In this document: positions 29,132-39,860 of the stretch, one piece after another
Numbering within the stretch: position 1 is the stretch's first letter
Layout: every line of letters starts with the position of its first letter
From: an uncultured Ectothiorhodospiraceae bacterium
GTDB lineage: Bacteria > Pseudomonadota > Gammaproteobacteria > UBA6429 > Thiohalophilaceae
Length of the DNA: 64,000 bases
Direction: 5' to 3'
Assembly: GCA_947260005.1 (NCBI GenBank)
Contig: CAMYOL010000068.1
Span: forward strand, 17,207 to 81,206
Made by a program: the position numbers and the translations under genes
Notes under the pieces: generated by a model
What the model was told of the DNA's origin: nothing
What the model saw: only the letters and a program-made list of their open reading frames with translations
The model's database searches: none

Positions 29132-29271
29132 TTAAACCTTCTGCCCGATTGGTCGACTCTAGTATTGGCTAGATATTCAATAAAACAATTTTGTCTTTTA
29201 ATAATCAAACTTAACATCTGAATCATATCTTCGCGGTTGATATGAATTGCCATGACATAGAGGTCAAGCAC

Positions 29272-29952
29272 ATGAAGTTTATTCAGTATAAAAAATACTT
29301 TCTTTTATTCGGTCTGGTTTGCTTCTCGCTTGTGGGTTGCGCGACCGATGAATTTGGCAATGAGCGTCCGTTCACGGATGCTGAAAAGGGCGTGATGATC
29401 GGTGCCGCAGTAGGTGTGCTGGCCGGTTTAACAACAAAGAATAAAAAGAATAAAGCCATCTTATATGGTGCTGTGGGTGGTATCGCGGGTGGTGCCATCG
29501 GTAGCTATATGGATAGCCAGAAAAAAGATTTCGAAAAACAATTACAGGATCAGATTCGTAGTGGCGACATCACCGTCGACAAACTCCCCAATGATGTCCT
29601 GGTGGTGACCATGACAGCACAAACCGCCTTTGATATTGACTCAACAAAGATCAAAGCCGGTTTCCATGACTCGATGAACAAGATTGCCAAAATTGTCAAA
29701 AAATACGGTAAAACTCATTTGAGTTTAGTGGGCCACACCGACAGCACAGGTTCTAAATCTTATAACCAGAAATTATCCGTTAAGCGCGCCAAAAGCGTTC
29801 ATACTTACTTAAGTCATCAAGGTATTATCGAACAACGCCTGGCCTATTATGGGATGGGTGAAGAAAAACCTCGCGCCGACAATTCAACAAAACGTGGTAG
29901 AACTTTAAACCGTCGGGTTGAAGTTGTAATCGAGCCAATTAGAGAACAGTAA
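29272..29952 (+). CDS. OmpA-family lipoprotein with glycine-zipper domain
   Basis: A 226-residue lipoprotein (start ATG 29272 after GAGGT). The signal sequence ends in SLVGC. A glycine-zipper segment (GVMIGAAVGVLAGL, AVGGIAGGAIGSY) at about 45-85 is followed by a C-terminal OmpA-like peptidoglycan-binding domain with LSLVGHTDSTGSKSYNQKLS and YYGMGEEKP and NRRVEVVI. It resembles Pal/YiaD-type proteins that tie the outer membrane to the wall. Convergent with hemF (27-base gap). Confidence 0.9.
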   Translation: MKFIQYKKYFLLFGLVCFSLVGCATDEFGNERPFTDAEKGVMIGAAVGVLAGLTTKNKKNKAILYGAVGGIAGGAIGSYMDSQKKDFEKQLQDQIRSGDITVDKLPNDVLVVTMTAQTAFDIDSTKIKAGFHDSMNKIAKIVKKYGKTHLSLVGHTDSTGSKSYNQKLSVKRAKSVHTYLSHQGIIEQRLAYYGMGEEKPRADNSTKRGRTLNRRVEVVIEPIREQ

Positions 29953-29979
29953 ATACAACCGAGTTTTAGTTAGCGAAGA

Positions 29980-31454
<1,475 letters not shown>

Positions 31455-31562
31455 ACAGATCGGAGGCTGGCCCCATTAAAATATCAACAAATGGTTGACC
31501 CATAATGTAAACGCCTTTTCTGAAGGTTAAAAAAGAGGAGAGTTTATAGCAAAACTGGCTTT

Positions 31563-32717
31563 CTAAACCAGTAGCGTAAAGAATAAATTGTATTTATTAA
31601 TCTGCAATAGTTCAGGTTTTTCACTGATTAAACGGAAATTATCAAAATTATCTGCATTAATCTTTTCTACGGTATAGGTAATCTTTTTCAGCATATCCTC
31701 ATCAACAACCAGGTTGGCATGATGATAGGCGGTAATGACATGATGACACAGGATCAGTCCGAACATGCAGTCCAGAAACGTCGCCACATGGTTACTCTGG
31801 ATCGGATTCCATGGAAAACCATGGTTTAAAAATTTCACATATATGTATTTTTCAAAAAAAGGCTCGTATCGCTCGATTTCAGTCTGTTCACGCCACTTGA
31901 TAAAATTAGTTAAGCTAATATTGGGAATACTAATCTTGAACCGCTCTTCTAAAGCTTGCTTGTATTTTGCCATCAACCCGGTATCCAGGGTTTGCAGGAA
32001 ATTCTTAATTTCTGCTTTATCGCGTTCAAATTCTTTATTGTGAGATTCATCTCGCCACTGTTGCCATTTCTTATGTAATTGTTCAGGTGATAATTGATAG
32101 CGACTATTAAGTAATTCAGTGGTCAAGGTATCTTCTGTGGCCAACTGCATAATCTCACCGATCACCGTAGAAAGTGCATAGAGCTTTAAACCTAAATAGA
32201 TATCGTCAAGTTTAAAAATACTTTCCATATAGTGATGAATCGAATTGGAAAGTTGACTAATAATGTCGAGCCCCTGTGATCCGTACAAAGCACTTTCGTT
32301 TTCAATTAACGTCTTTGCATCTGCACGAGCCAACAATTCAATGATACCTGGACAAGACAGATGTGCAGTCTCAAAACGTAAAGTATTTTTATTGATAATA
32401 TCACGAGGAAACATTTGACATGATTGTGGTAAATAAGCGTGGGTAAAGGATTTCTGGATATCACACAAACCATCTTCATCAAGATGAATGCAATTACCAT
32501 TTTCTTTGCGAATTAAGACCAGTTCGTTTGGATTTTGATGGGATTCTTCAATGGTACCGATTAATGCCTGACGTTTAGCAGGATCATTAATGGTCTGCCA
32601 CTTACCAAGCGTTTCTTTATCGACATGAGCATTCCATTGATGACAGCAATCATCCGGACAGGCATCTGCCAGGCAGGTAAAAGAATCAAGTAAACTGAGT
32701 CTGGCATCATTTGACAT
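31563..32717 (-). CDS. FliB-family (flagellin lysine N-methylase-like) cysteine-cluster protein
   Basis: A 384-residue protein with the FliB/YkgJ cysteine cluster near the N-terminus: CLADACPDDCCHQWN (Cys15, 20, 24, 25), then CIHLDEDGLCDIQ, LPQSCQMFPRDI and HLSCPGI, likely metal or Fe-S ligands. FliB in Salmonella methylates flagellin lysines, but no flagellar genes are in this window, so that activity is not implied. An extended -10 (TGATATAAT) ends seven bases before the ATG, so the mRNA may be leaderless. It lies 20 bases after topA. Confidence 0.82.
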   Translation of the reverse strand: MSNDARLSLLDSFTCLADACPDDCCHQWNAHVDKETLGKWQTINDPAKRQALIGTIEESHQNPNELVLIRKENGNCIHLDEDGLCDIQKSFTHAYLPQSCQMFPRDIINKNTLRFETAHLSCPGIIELLARADAKTLIENESALYGSQGLDIISQLSNSIHHYMESIFKLDDIYLGLKLYALSTVIGEIMQLATEDTLTTELLNSRYQLSPEQLHKKWQQWRDESHNKEFERDKAEIKNFLQTLDTGLMAKYKQALEERFKISIPNISLTNFIKWREQTEIERYEPFFEKYIYVKFLNHGFPWNPIQSNHVATFLDCMFGLILCHHVITAYHHANLVVDEDMLKKITYTVEKINADNFDNFRLISEKPELLQINKYNLFFTLLV

Positions 32718-32723
32718 AGTTAG

Positions 32724-32732
32724 ATTATATCA
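32724..32732 (-). promoter_or_regulatory. extended -10 promoter directly before the FliB-family gene
   Basis: The minus strand reads TGATATAAT, then CTAACT, then ATG. With a usual 6-7 base gap, transcription would begin at or next to the start codon. No -35 match is seen, as is common with extended -10 promoters. Confidence 0.5.
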
Positions 32733-32737
32733 AATGC

Positions 32738-35041
32738 TTAACTTTCTGCCTCTTCTTTGTCTTCATCTTCGACGGCTTCCACGAAATTGCAATTATCTTG
32801 CGGGCAAACATATTCGGTACCGCGACGTTTCGTGACTTTTTTGGTCAACATGGGCCATGAACATTCCGGACAGGTCTTATCGATCGGTTCATTCCAGACT
32901 GCATATTTGCACGTAGGGTAATGTTCACAGGAAAAGAAGATTTTACCACGACGAGATTTGCGTTTGAGCATGTTGCCTTTTTTACATTCGGGACACTTCA
33001 CGCCCATGTCTTCAGGTTTTTCCAGCGGCTCAATAAATTTACAATCCGGGTAACCACTACAGCCAATAAATTTCCCGTACTTACCATGTCGAATTAATAA
33101 ATCAGATTTACATTCAGGGCACTTACGTCCTTCAATCGCGGCTTGATCTTCACTGTCATCGTCACCATTCACATTTCGCGTATATGAACACTCAGGATAA
33201 TTGTTGCAACCGATAAAACGACCACGGCGTCCCAGGCGGATAGCCAGATCACCCCCACATTCAGGGCACTTTTCATCTATGGCTTCATGGGTGACATCTT
33301 TTCGATCGACATTTTTTTCTTTGTCATCTACCAGATCTTTGAACGGTTCCCAGAAATTTTTCATGATCGGGACCCAGTCTTTTTCACCACGTGAGATCGC
33401 ATCCAGCTCATCTTCCATACGCGCCGTAAAATCATAGTCAACGTAATTGGTGAAGTGCTCTGTTAAAAATTTATTAACAATTCTGCCTACATCGGTTGGA
33501 ATAAATCGCTTCTTATCCATCTCAACGTATTCTCGATGCTGCAAGGTCGAAATAATTGATGCATAAGTTGAAGGGCGACCAATACCATGCTCTTCAAGTG
33601 ACTTAACTAATGAGGCTTCGGAGTAGCGCGGTGGAGGTTCGGTAAAATGCTGTTCGGGTTTAATCTTGATTAACTTGACCGTTTTACCTTCTTCCAATGG
33701 TGGCAACATCTTTTCGTCGTCTTCACTGGCCTTCACATCATCGGCACCTTCCTGATAAACCGCCATAAAACCGGGATCCACCAAAGTAGAACCGTTGGCC
33801 CTGAATACAATCTCTTCATTTGCAGCAAGATCAACTGATACCGTATCCAGTGTGGCATGAATCATTTGACAAGCCACGGTACGTTTCCAGATCAATCCGT
33901 ATAAACGATACTGATCTTTAGACAAAGACTTTTTAATCTTGGTGGGTTCATGTAATACAGAAGTAGGGCGGATAGCCTCATGCGCCTCCTGTGCATTTTT
34001 CGATTTCGTCTTATAAGTTCTAGGCTCTGCGGGTACATTTTTTTTACCATAACGCTCGCCAATGTAGTCGCGGATTTCAGTCAAGGCATCTTCAGAAAGA
34101 TTCACCGAGTCAGTACGCATGTAGGTAATTAAACCCACGGTCTCACCTTCCAGCTCAATACCTTCATACAGCTGTTGCGCAACACTCATGGTCTTTCTGG
34201 CGGTAAATCCAAGTTTACGTGCCGCTTCCTGTTGCATGGTTGAAGTCGTGAAGGGTGCAGTAGGATTACGCTTACGTTTTTTCTTATCAACCTTGGCGAT
34301 TTTCAACTCGCCTTTAGCGGCATCATCAATTGCTTTTTCAGCGGCCTTGGCTTTTTTCTCATTGTTAATCGCAAACTGGGTTAACTTTTTACCTTCATAG
34401 GTAAAGAGTTTTGAAGTAAACGGAGTGCCTTCCGTTTCAACCTCAGCCTGTACAGTCCAGTATTCTTTTGGATCAAATTTTTCGATTTCGAGTTCACGCT
34501 CAACAATCAAACGTAAAGCAGGACTTTGTACTCGGCCCGCCGATAAACCACGACGAATTTTTTTCCATAATAACGGGGAGAGATTAAAGCCAACTAAATA
34601 GTCCAATGCGCGACGAGCAAGTTGTGCATTAATTAAATCTTTGGATAATTCTTCAGGATGTTCAACGGCTTCTTTGACCGCATTTTTAGTAACTTCGTTA
34701 AATGATACACGACCTACAGTTTTATCGTCTAACAAACCCCGTTCCTGCAGGATCTCGTACAAGTGCCATGAAATGGCTTCACCTTCTCTATCCGGGTCAG
34801 TTGCGAGGTATAAATGGTCAGCTTTCTTTAATGCCTTAACGATGGCATCAACATGCTTCTCATTTTTTTCAATAAGCTGGTATTTCATGGCGAAGTCATT
34901 GGCGGGATCGACGGCGCCTTCTTTAGGTAATAAATCGCGTACGTGACCATACGAGGCCAGTACCTCAAAGCCTCTACCCAAATATTTTTTAATAGTCTTT
35001 GCTTTGGCTGGTGACTCCACGATAACGAGACTTTTAGCCAT
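32738..35041 (-). CDS. topA: DNA topoisomerase I
   Basis: A 767-residue type IA topoisomerase that relaxes negative supercoils. TOPRIM (SLVIVESPAKAKTIKKYLG, YLATDPDREGEAISWH), the active-site tyrosine in GLITYMRTDSVNLS and PPRYSEASLVKSLEEHGIGR are intact. The C-terminus holds four zinc-ribbon Cys clusters (CPECGGDLAIRLGRRGRF and similar); the final one is shortened and followed by an acidic tail. Shorter than the 865-residue E. coli enzyme. AAGGA precedes the ATG. Downstream of smg, a conserved order. Confidence 0.98.
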   Translation of the reverse strand: MAKSLVIVESPAKAKTIKKYLGRGFEVLASYGHVRDLLPKEGAVDPANDFAMKYQLIEKNEKHVDAIVKALKKADHLYLATDPDREGEAISWHLYEILQERGLLDDKTVGRVSFNEVTKNAVKEAVEHPEELSKDLINAQLARRALDYLVGFNLSPLLWKKIRRGLSAGRVQSPALRLIVERELEIEKFDPKEYWTVQAEVETEGTPFTSKLFTYEGKKLTQFAINNEKKAKAAEKAIDDAAKGELKIAKVDKKKRKRNPTAPFTTSTMQQEAARKLGFTARKTMSVAQQLYEGIELEGETVGLITYMRTDSVNLSEDALTEIRDYIGERYGKKNVPAEPRTYKTKSKNAQEAHEAIRPTSVLHEPTKIKKSLSKDQYRLYGLIWKRTVACQMIHATLDTVSVDLAANEEIVFRANGSTLVDPGFMAVYQEGADDVKASEDDEKMLPPLEEGKTVKLIKIKPEQHFTEPPPRYSEASLVKSLEEHGIGRPSTYASIISTLQHREYVEMDKKRFIPTDVGRIVNKFLTEHFTNYVDYDFTARMEDELDAISRGEKDWVPIMKNFWEPFKDLVDDKEKNVDRKDVTHEAIDEKCPECGGDLAIRLGRRGRFIGCNNYPECSYTRNVNGDDDSEDQAAIEGRKCPECKSDLLIRHGKYGKFIGCSGYPDCKFIEPLEKPEDMGVKCPECKKGNMLKRKSRRGKIFFSCEHYPTCKYAVWNEPIDKTCPECSWPMLTKKVTKRRGTEYVCPQDNCNFVEAVEDEDKEEAES

Positions 35042-35140
35042 GATCCTTCCTTAACTTACTGTGTTAATCCTGCCAGGTGATATTGAATAGCGAAATGCCC
35101 GCAATAGCGGGCATCCTGCTTTAAGACGTTAACAAATTGC

Positions 35141-35617
35141 TTAATGTAAGATACCTGCATTTTCATCAAACACCAAATCTTCCATCCAGGCATAGGCCTC
35201 TTCACGGCCGGGTTGATTAAATAACACCATCAGTACAACCCATTTTAAGTGTTCCATATCGACATCATCTTCATTGAGCGCCATGATTCGATCGACCACG
35301 AGTTCTCGCGCAGAGTGATCGAGTACGCCTACATTTTCTAAAAACTGCAAAAAGCCACGCGCCTCGGTATCGAGCCTTTCCGTCTCCTGTTCAGTATAGA
35401 CACGAATCGATACATTATGCTGGGCAGGTATTAATGCTTCGTCTTGCAGGTTAGTTAAGCCTTCCAACCAGTCAAACGCTTTACTTATTTGGCGATGATG
35501 AAATCCGGCTTGTTGTAACTCACTGCGTAAAGCCTCTTCGTCTTTGTCGGCTTCTATCTCATCATTCATGTAATTTTCAAACAAGTACATTAATACATCG
35601 AGAATATTTTCTTTCAT
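35141..35617 (-). CDS. smg: Smg family protein
   Basis: A 158-residue acidic helical protein (MKENILDVLMYLFENYMNDE; LEFVGVLDHSARELVVDR-like block near residue 95, and HLKWVVLMVLFNQPGREEAY). This is the DUF494/Smg family found between dprA and topA in gammaproteobacteria; its function is not established. GGGGAG precedes the ATG. Confidence 0.93.
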   Translation of the reverse strand: MKENILDVLMYLFENYMNDEIEADKDEEALRSELQQAGFHHRQISKAFDWLEGLTNLQDEALIPAQHNVSIRVYTEQETERLDTEARGFLQFLENVGVLDHSARELVVDRIMALNEDDVDMEHLKWVVLMVLFNQPGREEAYAWMEDLVFDENAGILH

Positions 35618-35646
35618 ACTATACTCCCCATAAGCTGATTATCCGC

Positions 35647-36813
35647 TTACCCATAACTTATTCCACTCAGTCTTTCTTTAATACAATCCCGGCTCGACCG
35701 GGTCCGGCAGTATTGCCCCGCACTGGTTATATGGACAAAATTCTGCAATTCCAATACCAACAGCATGGAGCAAACGACGTCTGCCGTCAATCCACAGCGA
35801 TCAATGACCTGATCGACGTTGGTGGGATCAAAATCCACGGCTTCAAGCACCTTACGGTAACCCACATCCAGGTTATCAAGCCCTATCGTTGGGCTTTCTT
35901 CACCATAGTCGAATTCGGTTTGGGTCAGCCTTAGATCAAACTCTTCCAGGATATCTCCAATGTTTTCAACAAGTTTCGCGCCCTGACGTAACAACCAGTG
36001 ACAACCGCGACTGGTTGGATTATGAATTGAACCCGGAATCGCAAACACATCGCGCCCCTGTTCCAGCGCCTGTTTGGCGGTTATCAGTGAGCCACTTTTG
36101 AGCGCGGCTTCCACCACAATGACCCCACGCGACAGGCCACTAATAATACGGTTGCGTAATGGAAAATTGCGCCCCAGAGGTTTGGTTCCTAAAGGGAATT
36201 CAGAAATGATCAGTCCTTTGGATTCAATTTCATTTTCCAATCCCTTGTTTTTGCTTGGATAAATGACATCCAGGCCGGTACCGGCTACCGCGATGGTTGC
36301 ACCTGACACCGATAAGGCACCGTGGTGGGCCGCTGCATCGATGCCCAGCGCCATACCACTGGTGATGGTAAAGCCAAGCTTTGCCGCTCCAGCGGCAAGA
36401 TCGTAGGCCGTCTCATAACCACTACGAGTTGGATTACGGCTTCCAACCACCGCCAGTTGTTGGCGTTCGAAAAAAGATGAATCGCCTTTGTAATATAGTA
36501 AAAATGGCGAATCGGTTATTTCAGCTAAAGACAACGGATAGTCTGGGTCATCTCGACATATCAGACCATGATGACTGACCTCTAACCACAGTAACGTAGC
36601 ATCGACTGCCGGCCAATCGGGTTTTGCTAATGCGTTACAGGCAAGTTCGCTTAGCCCCAGTGCCTGCCAGGCAAGGCTACCGGCCTCAAACAGATCTTGC
36701 GGGTTGGTAAAGTGCTGTAAAAGTTGATTGGCGCGACGTGCACCGAGAATAGGATTAATTATATTCAGCGCTATCCAAAAGCGCAGTTCTTCCTGCTCCA
36801 TCCCTGGTTTCAT
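35647..36813 (-). CDS. dprA: DNA processing protein DprA
   Basis: A 388-residue protein that protects incoming single-stranded DNA and loads RecA during natural transformation. The Rossmann-like core shows LAVVGSRNPTRSGYETA, TSGMALGIDAAAHHGAL, VAGTGLDVIYPSKN, SEFPLGTKPLGRNFPLRNRI and GSLITAKQALEQGRDVFAIPG. A C-terminal winged-helix region follows. AAGGAG precedes the ATG at 36813. With the type IV pilus genes in the same window this is compatible with natural competence, though DprA is widespread. Confidence 0.97.
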   Translation of the reverse strand: MKPGMEQEELRFWIALNIINPILGARRANQLLQHFTNPQDLFEAGSLAWQALGLSELACNALAKPDWPAVDATLLWLEVSHHGLICRDDPDYPLSLAEITDSPFLLYYKGDSSFFERQQLAVVGSRNPTRSGYETAYDLAAGAAKLGFTITSGMALGIDAAAHHGALSVSGATIAVAGTGLDVIYPSKNKGLENEIESKGLIISEFPLGTKPLGRNFPLRNRIISGLSRGVIVVEAALKSGSLITAKQALEQGRDVFAIPGSIHNPTSRGCHWLLRQGAKLVENIGDILEEFDLRLTQTEFDYGEESPTIGLDNLDVGYRKVLEAVDFDPTNVDQVIDRCGLTADVVCSMLLVLELQNFVHITSAGQYCRTRSSRDCIKERLSGISYG

Positions 36814-36951
36814 TTCAGTCTCCTTATTTTTTGGGTTAACTCTATCCTTGAGTACCCTAATAATGACAAGCCCCGATTACGGATGCAATCAGGGCCTGGG
36901 TCTATCTTTGTAGGATTTTTCTGAAATTAATTCAATAACTCCAGAGTTTTG

Positions 36952-38166
36952 TTAAGGGGTATAAACATAATCATGAACTCTTAAATCAGTAAACGCTTCC
37001 ATAATCAGTCCATAACTCACTTTTTCATCCGGCTTGAAGATCATCAATAAACCTGCGCGCTCTTCCGGTAATCGAATCTTATGTCGACCACGGGGAGATT
37101 TGACGATTTCACCTTGCTGGTGAACTTCGAGAACATGGCCTGGTTGAAGACCTTCTGATACACCCTTATTTATAACCACAACATCATATTGGCCAATTCG
37201 ATCAACCCCTTCAGTAACCGAGATTATCCGACCTGCGATTTCACGATCCGGTGCTCGTGGGAAGAAGTTTAAATCCAGCTCTTCTGATTGAATGGGTACC
37301 AGCACATCCCCTTTGAGGATCTCTTTATAGGCTGTTTTCACGACTAATGTAGCAGGATCACCCAGTTTGAGTAGTCGTGCAGAACCGAGATTAATCGCTT
37401 CATAACCTAATAGTTTGTTGGTATCCGGGTCGATGTATTTTCGACCTTTACGGACAATATTAAAGTTGATAGTACTGGAATCCAGAATCGGGCGGACGTA
37501 AATTCGTGCGCCGCGACCACTAATAATATTGTCGCCATAGCTAGAGACTATATACGGTGATTTATCTAAAACAGATGGCTCCAATATGAATGGGCGACGT
37601 AAGAATGCCGAAATCGCACTTTTTGGTATGGTATCTATCGCACGAGACAATTTCTCTTCACGCGCTGAGGGCGATAATTTCACTGTCGTCAGGTTTGTCG
37701 TTGGGAGAGGAGTCGGATCAACTTCAGCCCCGACAATCGAAATACTGGGTTTACCATCACGCCAGGTTAACGCAATCACATCGCCTGGATAGATTAAATG
37801 CGGATTCCGAATCTTGGGATTAACATGCCAAACTTCAGGCCATAACCAGGGATCCTTCAAAAAGTAACTCGAGATTCCCCATAGGGTATCGCCCTTTTTA
37901 ACCGTGTAACGATCGGGTATGCCTTCATTGATGGGTGAGGCCGCAGGCACATCCGGCTCCGGAGCAGCCGGCATCGGCTCTGAATTCTCAATCTCAATCG
38001 GCTCATTACGGACCACTTCCTCTGGCGGCGGCGAGCTCACCTCAGGTGCCTTATCTTTATCATTAACAGGTTTACTGCTACAAGCGGCCAGCAGCAGCAG
38101 ACTACCCATCAGAATTGGGGCCAAAATAGTGGATAGATGTATTCTTGAACGCTTATTCGGTATCAT
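36952..38166 (-). CDS. LysM-domain lipoprotein
   Basis: A 404-residue lipoprotein: signal sequence with lipobox LLAAC (Cys about 29), a Pro/Glu-rich linker (about 40-80), a LysM domain (YTVKKGDTLWGISSYFLKD; NPHLIYPGDVIAL) at about 86-135, and a 260-residue C-terminal domain with beta-rich blocks (ISVTEGVDRIGQYDVVVINK; GLQPGHVLEVHQQGE). LysM binds peptidoglycan. The gene is divergent from def and upstream of dprA, the same position as the LysM protein near dprA in many gammaproteobacteria. No catalytic domain is recognised. Confidence 0.92.
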   Translation of the reverse strand: MIPNKRSRIHLSTILAPILMGSLLLLAACSSKPVNDKDKAPEVSSPPPEEVVRNEPIEIENSEPMPAAPEPDVPAASPINEGIPDRYTVKKGDTLWGISSYFLKDPWLWPEVWHVNPKIRNPHLIYPGDVIALTWRDGKPSISIVGAEVDPTPLPTTNLTTVKLSPSAREEKLSRAIDTIPKSAISAFLRRPFILEPSVLDKSPYIVSSYGDNIISGRGARIYVRPILDSSTINFNIVRKGRKYIDPDTNKLLGYEAINLGSARLLKLGDPATLVVKTAYKEILKGDVLVPIQSEELDLNFFPRAPDREIAGRIISVTEGVDRIGQYDVVVINKGVSEGLQPGHVLEVHQQGEIVKSPRGRHKIRLPEERAGLLMIFKPDEKVSYGLIMEAFTDLRVHDYVYTP

Positions 38167-38299
38167 AAGTCACCCTCAACTGGGCAGAATTTAAACTATA
38201 TTTAATAAGGATCAACACGCTAGCAGACATGATATCCTGTTGTATCATAATGTTAGCAGCTTTTTCTACTAATGTACTATAAATAACACACGAAATCCT

Positions 38300-38815
38300 A
38301 TGTCATTACTCAATATATTGCATTTTCCTGACGAACGTCTCAGAACCATCGCACAACCTGTTGAACAGGTAAATGACGAGATCCGAACTCTGGTCACTAA
38401 CATGTTCGAAACCATGTATGCCGCTCCAGGCATCGGTTTAGCCGCGACACAGGTCAATGTTCACCAACGAATCATTGTTATCGACACTTCAGAGGAAAAA
38501 GACCAGCCTTTATGCCTGATTAACCCTGAAATCACCGAACGAGATGGGATCCAGAGTTATGAAGAAGGCTGCCTGTCAATCCCGGGCTTTTACGAAAATG
38601 TCGAACGAGCCAGCACCATCACGGTCAAAGCACTTGATAGAGAGGGTAAGGAATTTCAATTAAGTACAGATGGTCTACTCGCCGTCTGCATCCAGCACGA
38701 GATGGATCACCTGCAAGGCAAACTGTTTGTCGATTATATCTCTGAAATGAAGCGCTCTCGGATCAAGAAAAAACTGTTGAAACAGCAGAAAAATCAGGAA
38801 CCGGTTTCACTATAG
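38300..38815 (+). CDS. def: peptide deformylase
   Basis: A 171-residue metalloenzyme that removes the formyl group from new proteins. The three motifs are present: [19 protein letters not shown] (metal Cys) and [12 protein letters not shown] (two metal His and catalytic Glu). First gene of the def-fmt-rsmB unit. It has only a weak ribosome site. Confidence 0.98.
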   Translation: MSLLNILHFPDERLRTIAQPVEQVNDEIRTLVTNMFETMYAAPGIGLAATQVNVHQRIIVIDTSEEKDQPLCLINPEITERDGIQSYEEGCLSIPGFYENVERASTITVKALDREGKEFQLSTDGLLAVCIQHEMDHLQGKLFVDYISEMKRSRIKKKLLKQQKNQEPVSL

Positions 38816-38885
38816 GGCCAATTACTTTTACCCAACATGGGCTCTATTAGCCTTTATCCATTATCAACTATTTTGGTTTTAAGAA

Positions 38886-39854
38886 ATGCGTATCATATTT
38901 GCCGGTACCCCAGACTTTGCTGCCACCGCATTAGCCGACTTACTGTCCGCTGGACATACTGTTGTTGCTGTTTATACCCAGCCTGATCGACCTGCGGGTC
39001 GGGGCCGGAAACTCAAACCTGGCCCGGTAAAAGCATTAGCCCTGGAACATCACCTCTCCATAGAGCAGCCCATTAATTTTAAAGAAATCGATTCAATCGA
39101 AACTCTAAAAAACTATAACGCTGATTTAATGATTGTCGCAGCATATGGTTTATTGTTACCAAAAGCCGTATTGGAAACTCCCACACTGGGTTGCTTAAAC
39201 ATTCATGCATCCCTTTTGCCGCGCTGGCGTGGCGCAGCACCGATTCAACGTGCCATTTTGGCCGGCGATACTGAAACCGGTATTACCATTATGCAAATGA
39301 ACGAAGGTCTGGACACCGGTGACATGTTGTTAAAACTTTCAACGCCCATTGAAGAACATGACACTGGCGGCAGTCTACATGATCGCCTTGCCGAGCTCGG
39401 TGGAGAAGCCATATTAATGGCGCTAAATAAATTAACGGAGCAACAACTTCAGCCTGAAAAACAAGACGATAAATCAGCGAACTACGCAAAAAAATTAAAT
39501 AAGGCTGAAGCCTGGATCGACTGGTCCCAATCCGCAATAGAGATCGACCGGCACATCCGTGCCTTCAATCCGTGGCCGACCTGTCAATCAAAGCTGGCTG
39601 ACAAGATCATACGTATACACGAGGCACAAATTCTCGAACCAACCAACACGGTCAATTCAACGAATCAGGATAATAAATGCGGCAAAATCCTTGCCTACTC
39701 GAAACAGGGTATTGATGTGCAATGCGGCCATGGCCAACTACGCTTAACAAAATGCCAATTACCCGGTAGTCGTGCGATGCCTGTTATCGATATACACAAT
39801 GGTCATCCTGATCTATTTAATTGCGGACAAAATTTTATCGGCAACGATACCTAA
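38886..39854 (+). CDS. fmt: methionyl-tRNA formyltransferase
   Basis: A 322-residue enzyme that formylates initiator Met-tRNA with 10-formyl-THF. Signatures: IIFAGTPDFAATAL, the catalytic HASLLPRWRGAAPIQRAI block (Asn and His nearby in LNIHAS), and MNEGLDTGDMLL. The C-terminal OB-like domain is full length. It ends six bases before rsmB. Confidence 0.98.
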   Translation: MRIIFAGTPDFAATALADLLSAGHTVVAVYTQPDRPAGRGRKLKPGPVKALALEHHLSIEQPINFKEIDSIETLKNYNADLMIVAAYGLLLPKAVLETPTLGCLNIHASLLPRWRGAAPIQRAILAGDTETGITIMQMNEGLDTGDMLLKLSTPIEEHDTGGSLHDRLAELGGEAILMALNKLTEQQLQPEKQDDKSANYAKKLNKAEAWIDWSQSAIEIDRHIRAFNPWPTCQSKLADKIIRIHEAQILEPTNTVNSTNQDNKCGKILAYSKQGIDVQCGHGQLRLTKCQLPGSRAMPVIDIHNGHPDLFNCGQNFIGNDT

Positions 39855-39860
39855 AACAAA

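Noticed and set aside
35095..35114. 8-bp hairpin after smg considered as a strong terminator
   Set aside because: The stem is good but lacks a real T-run, so it was not listed as a feature.
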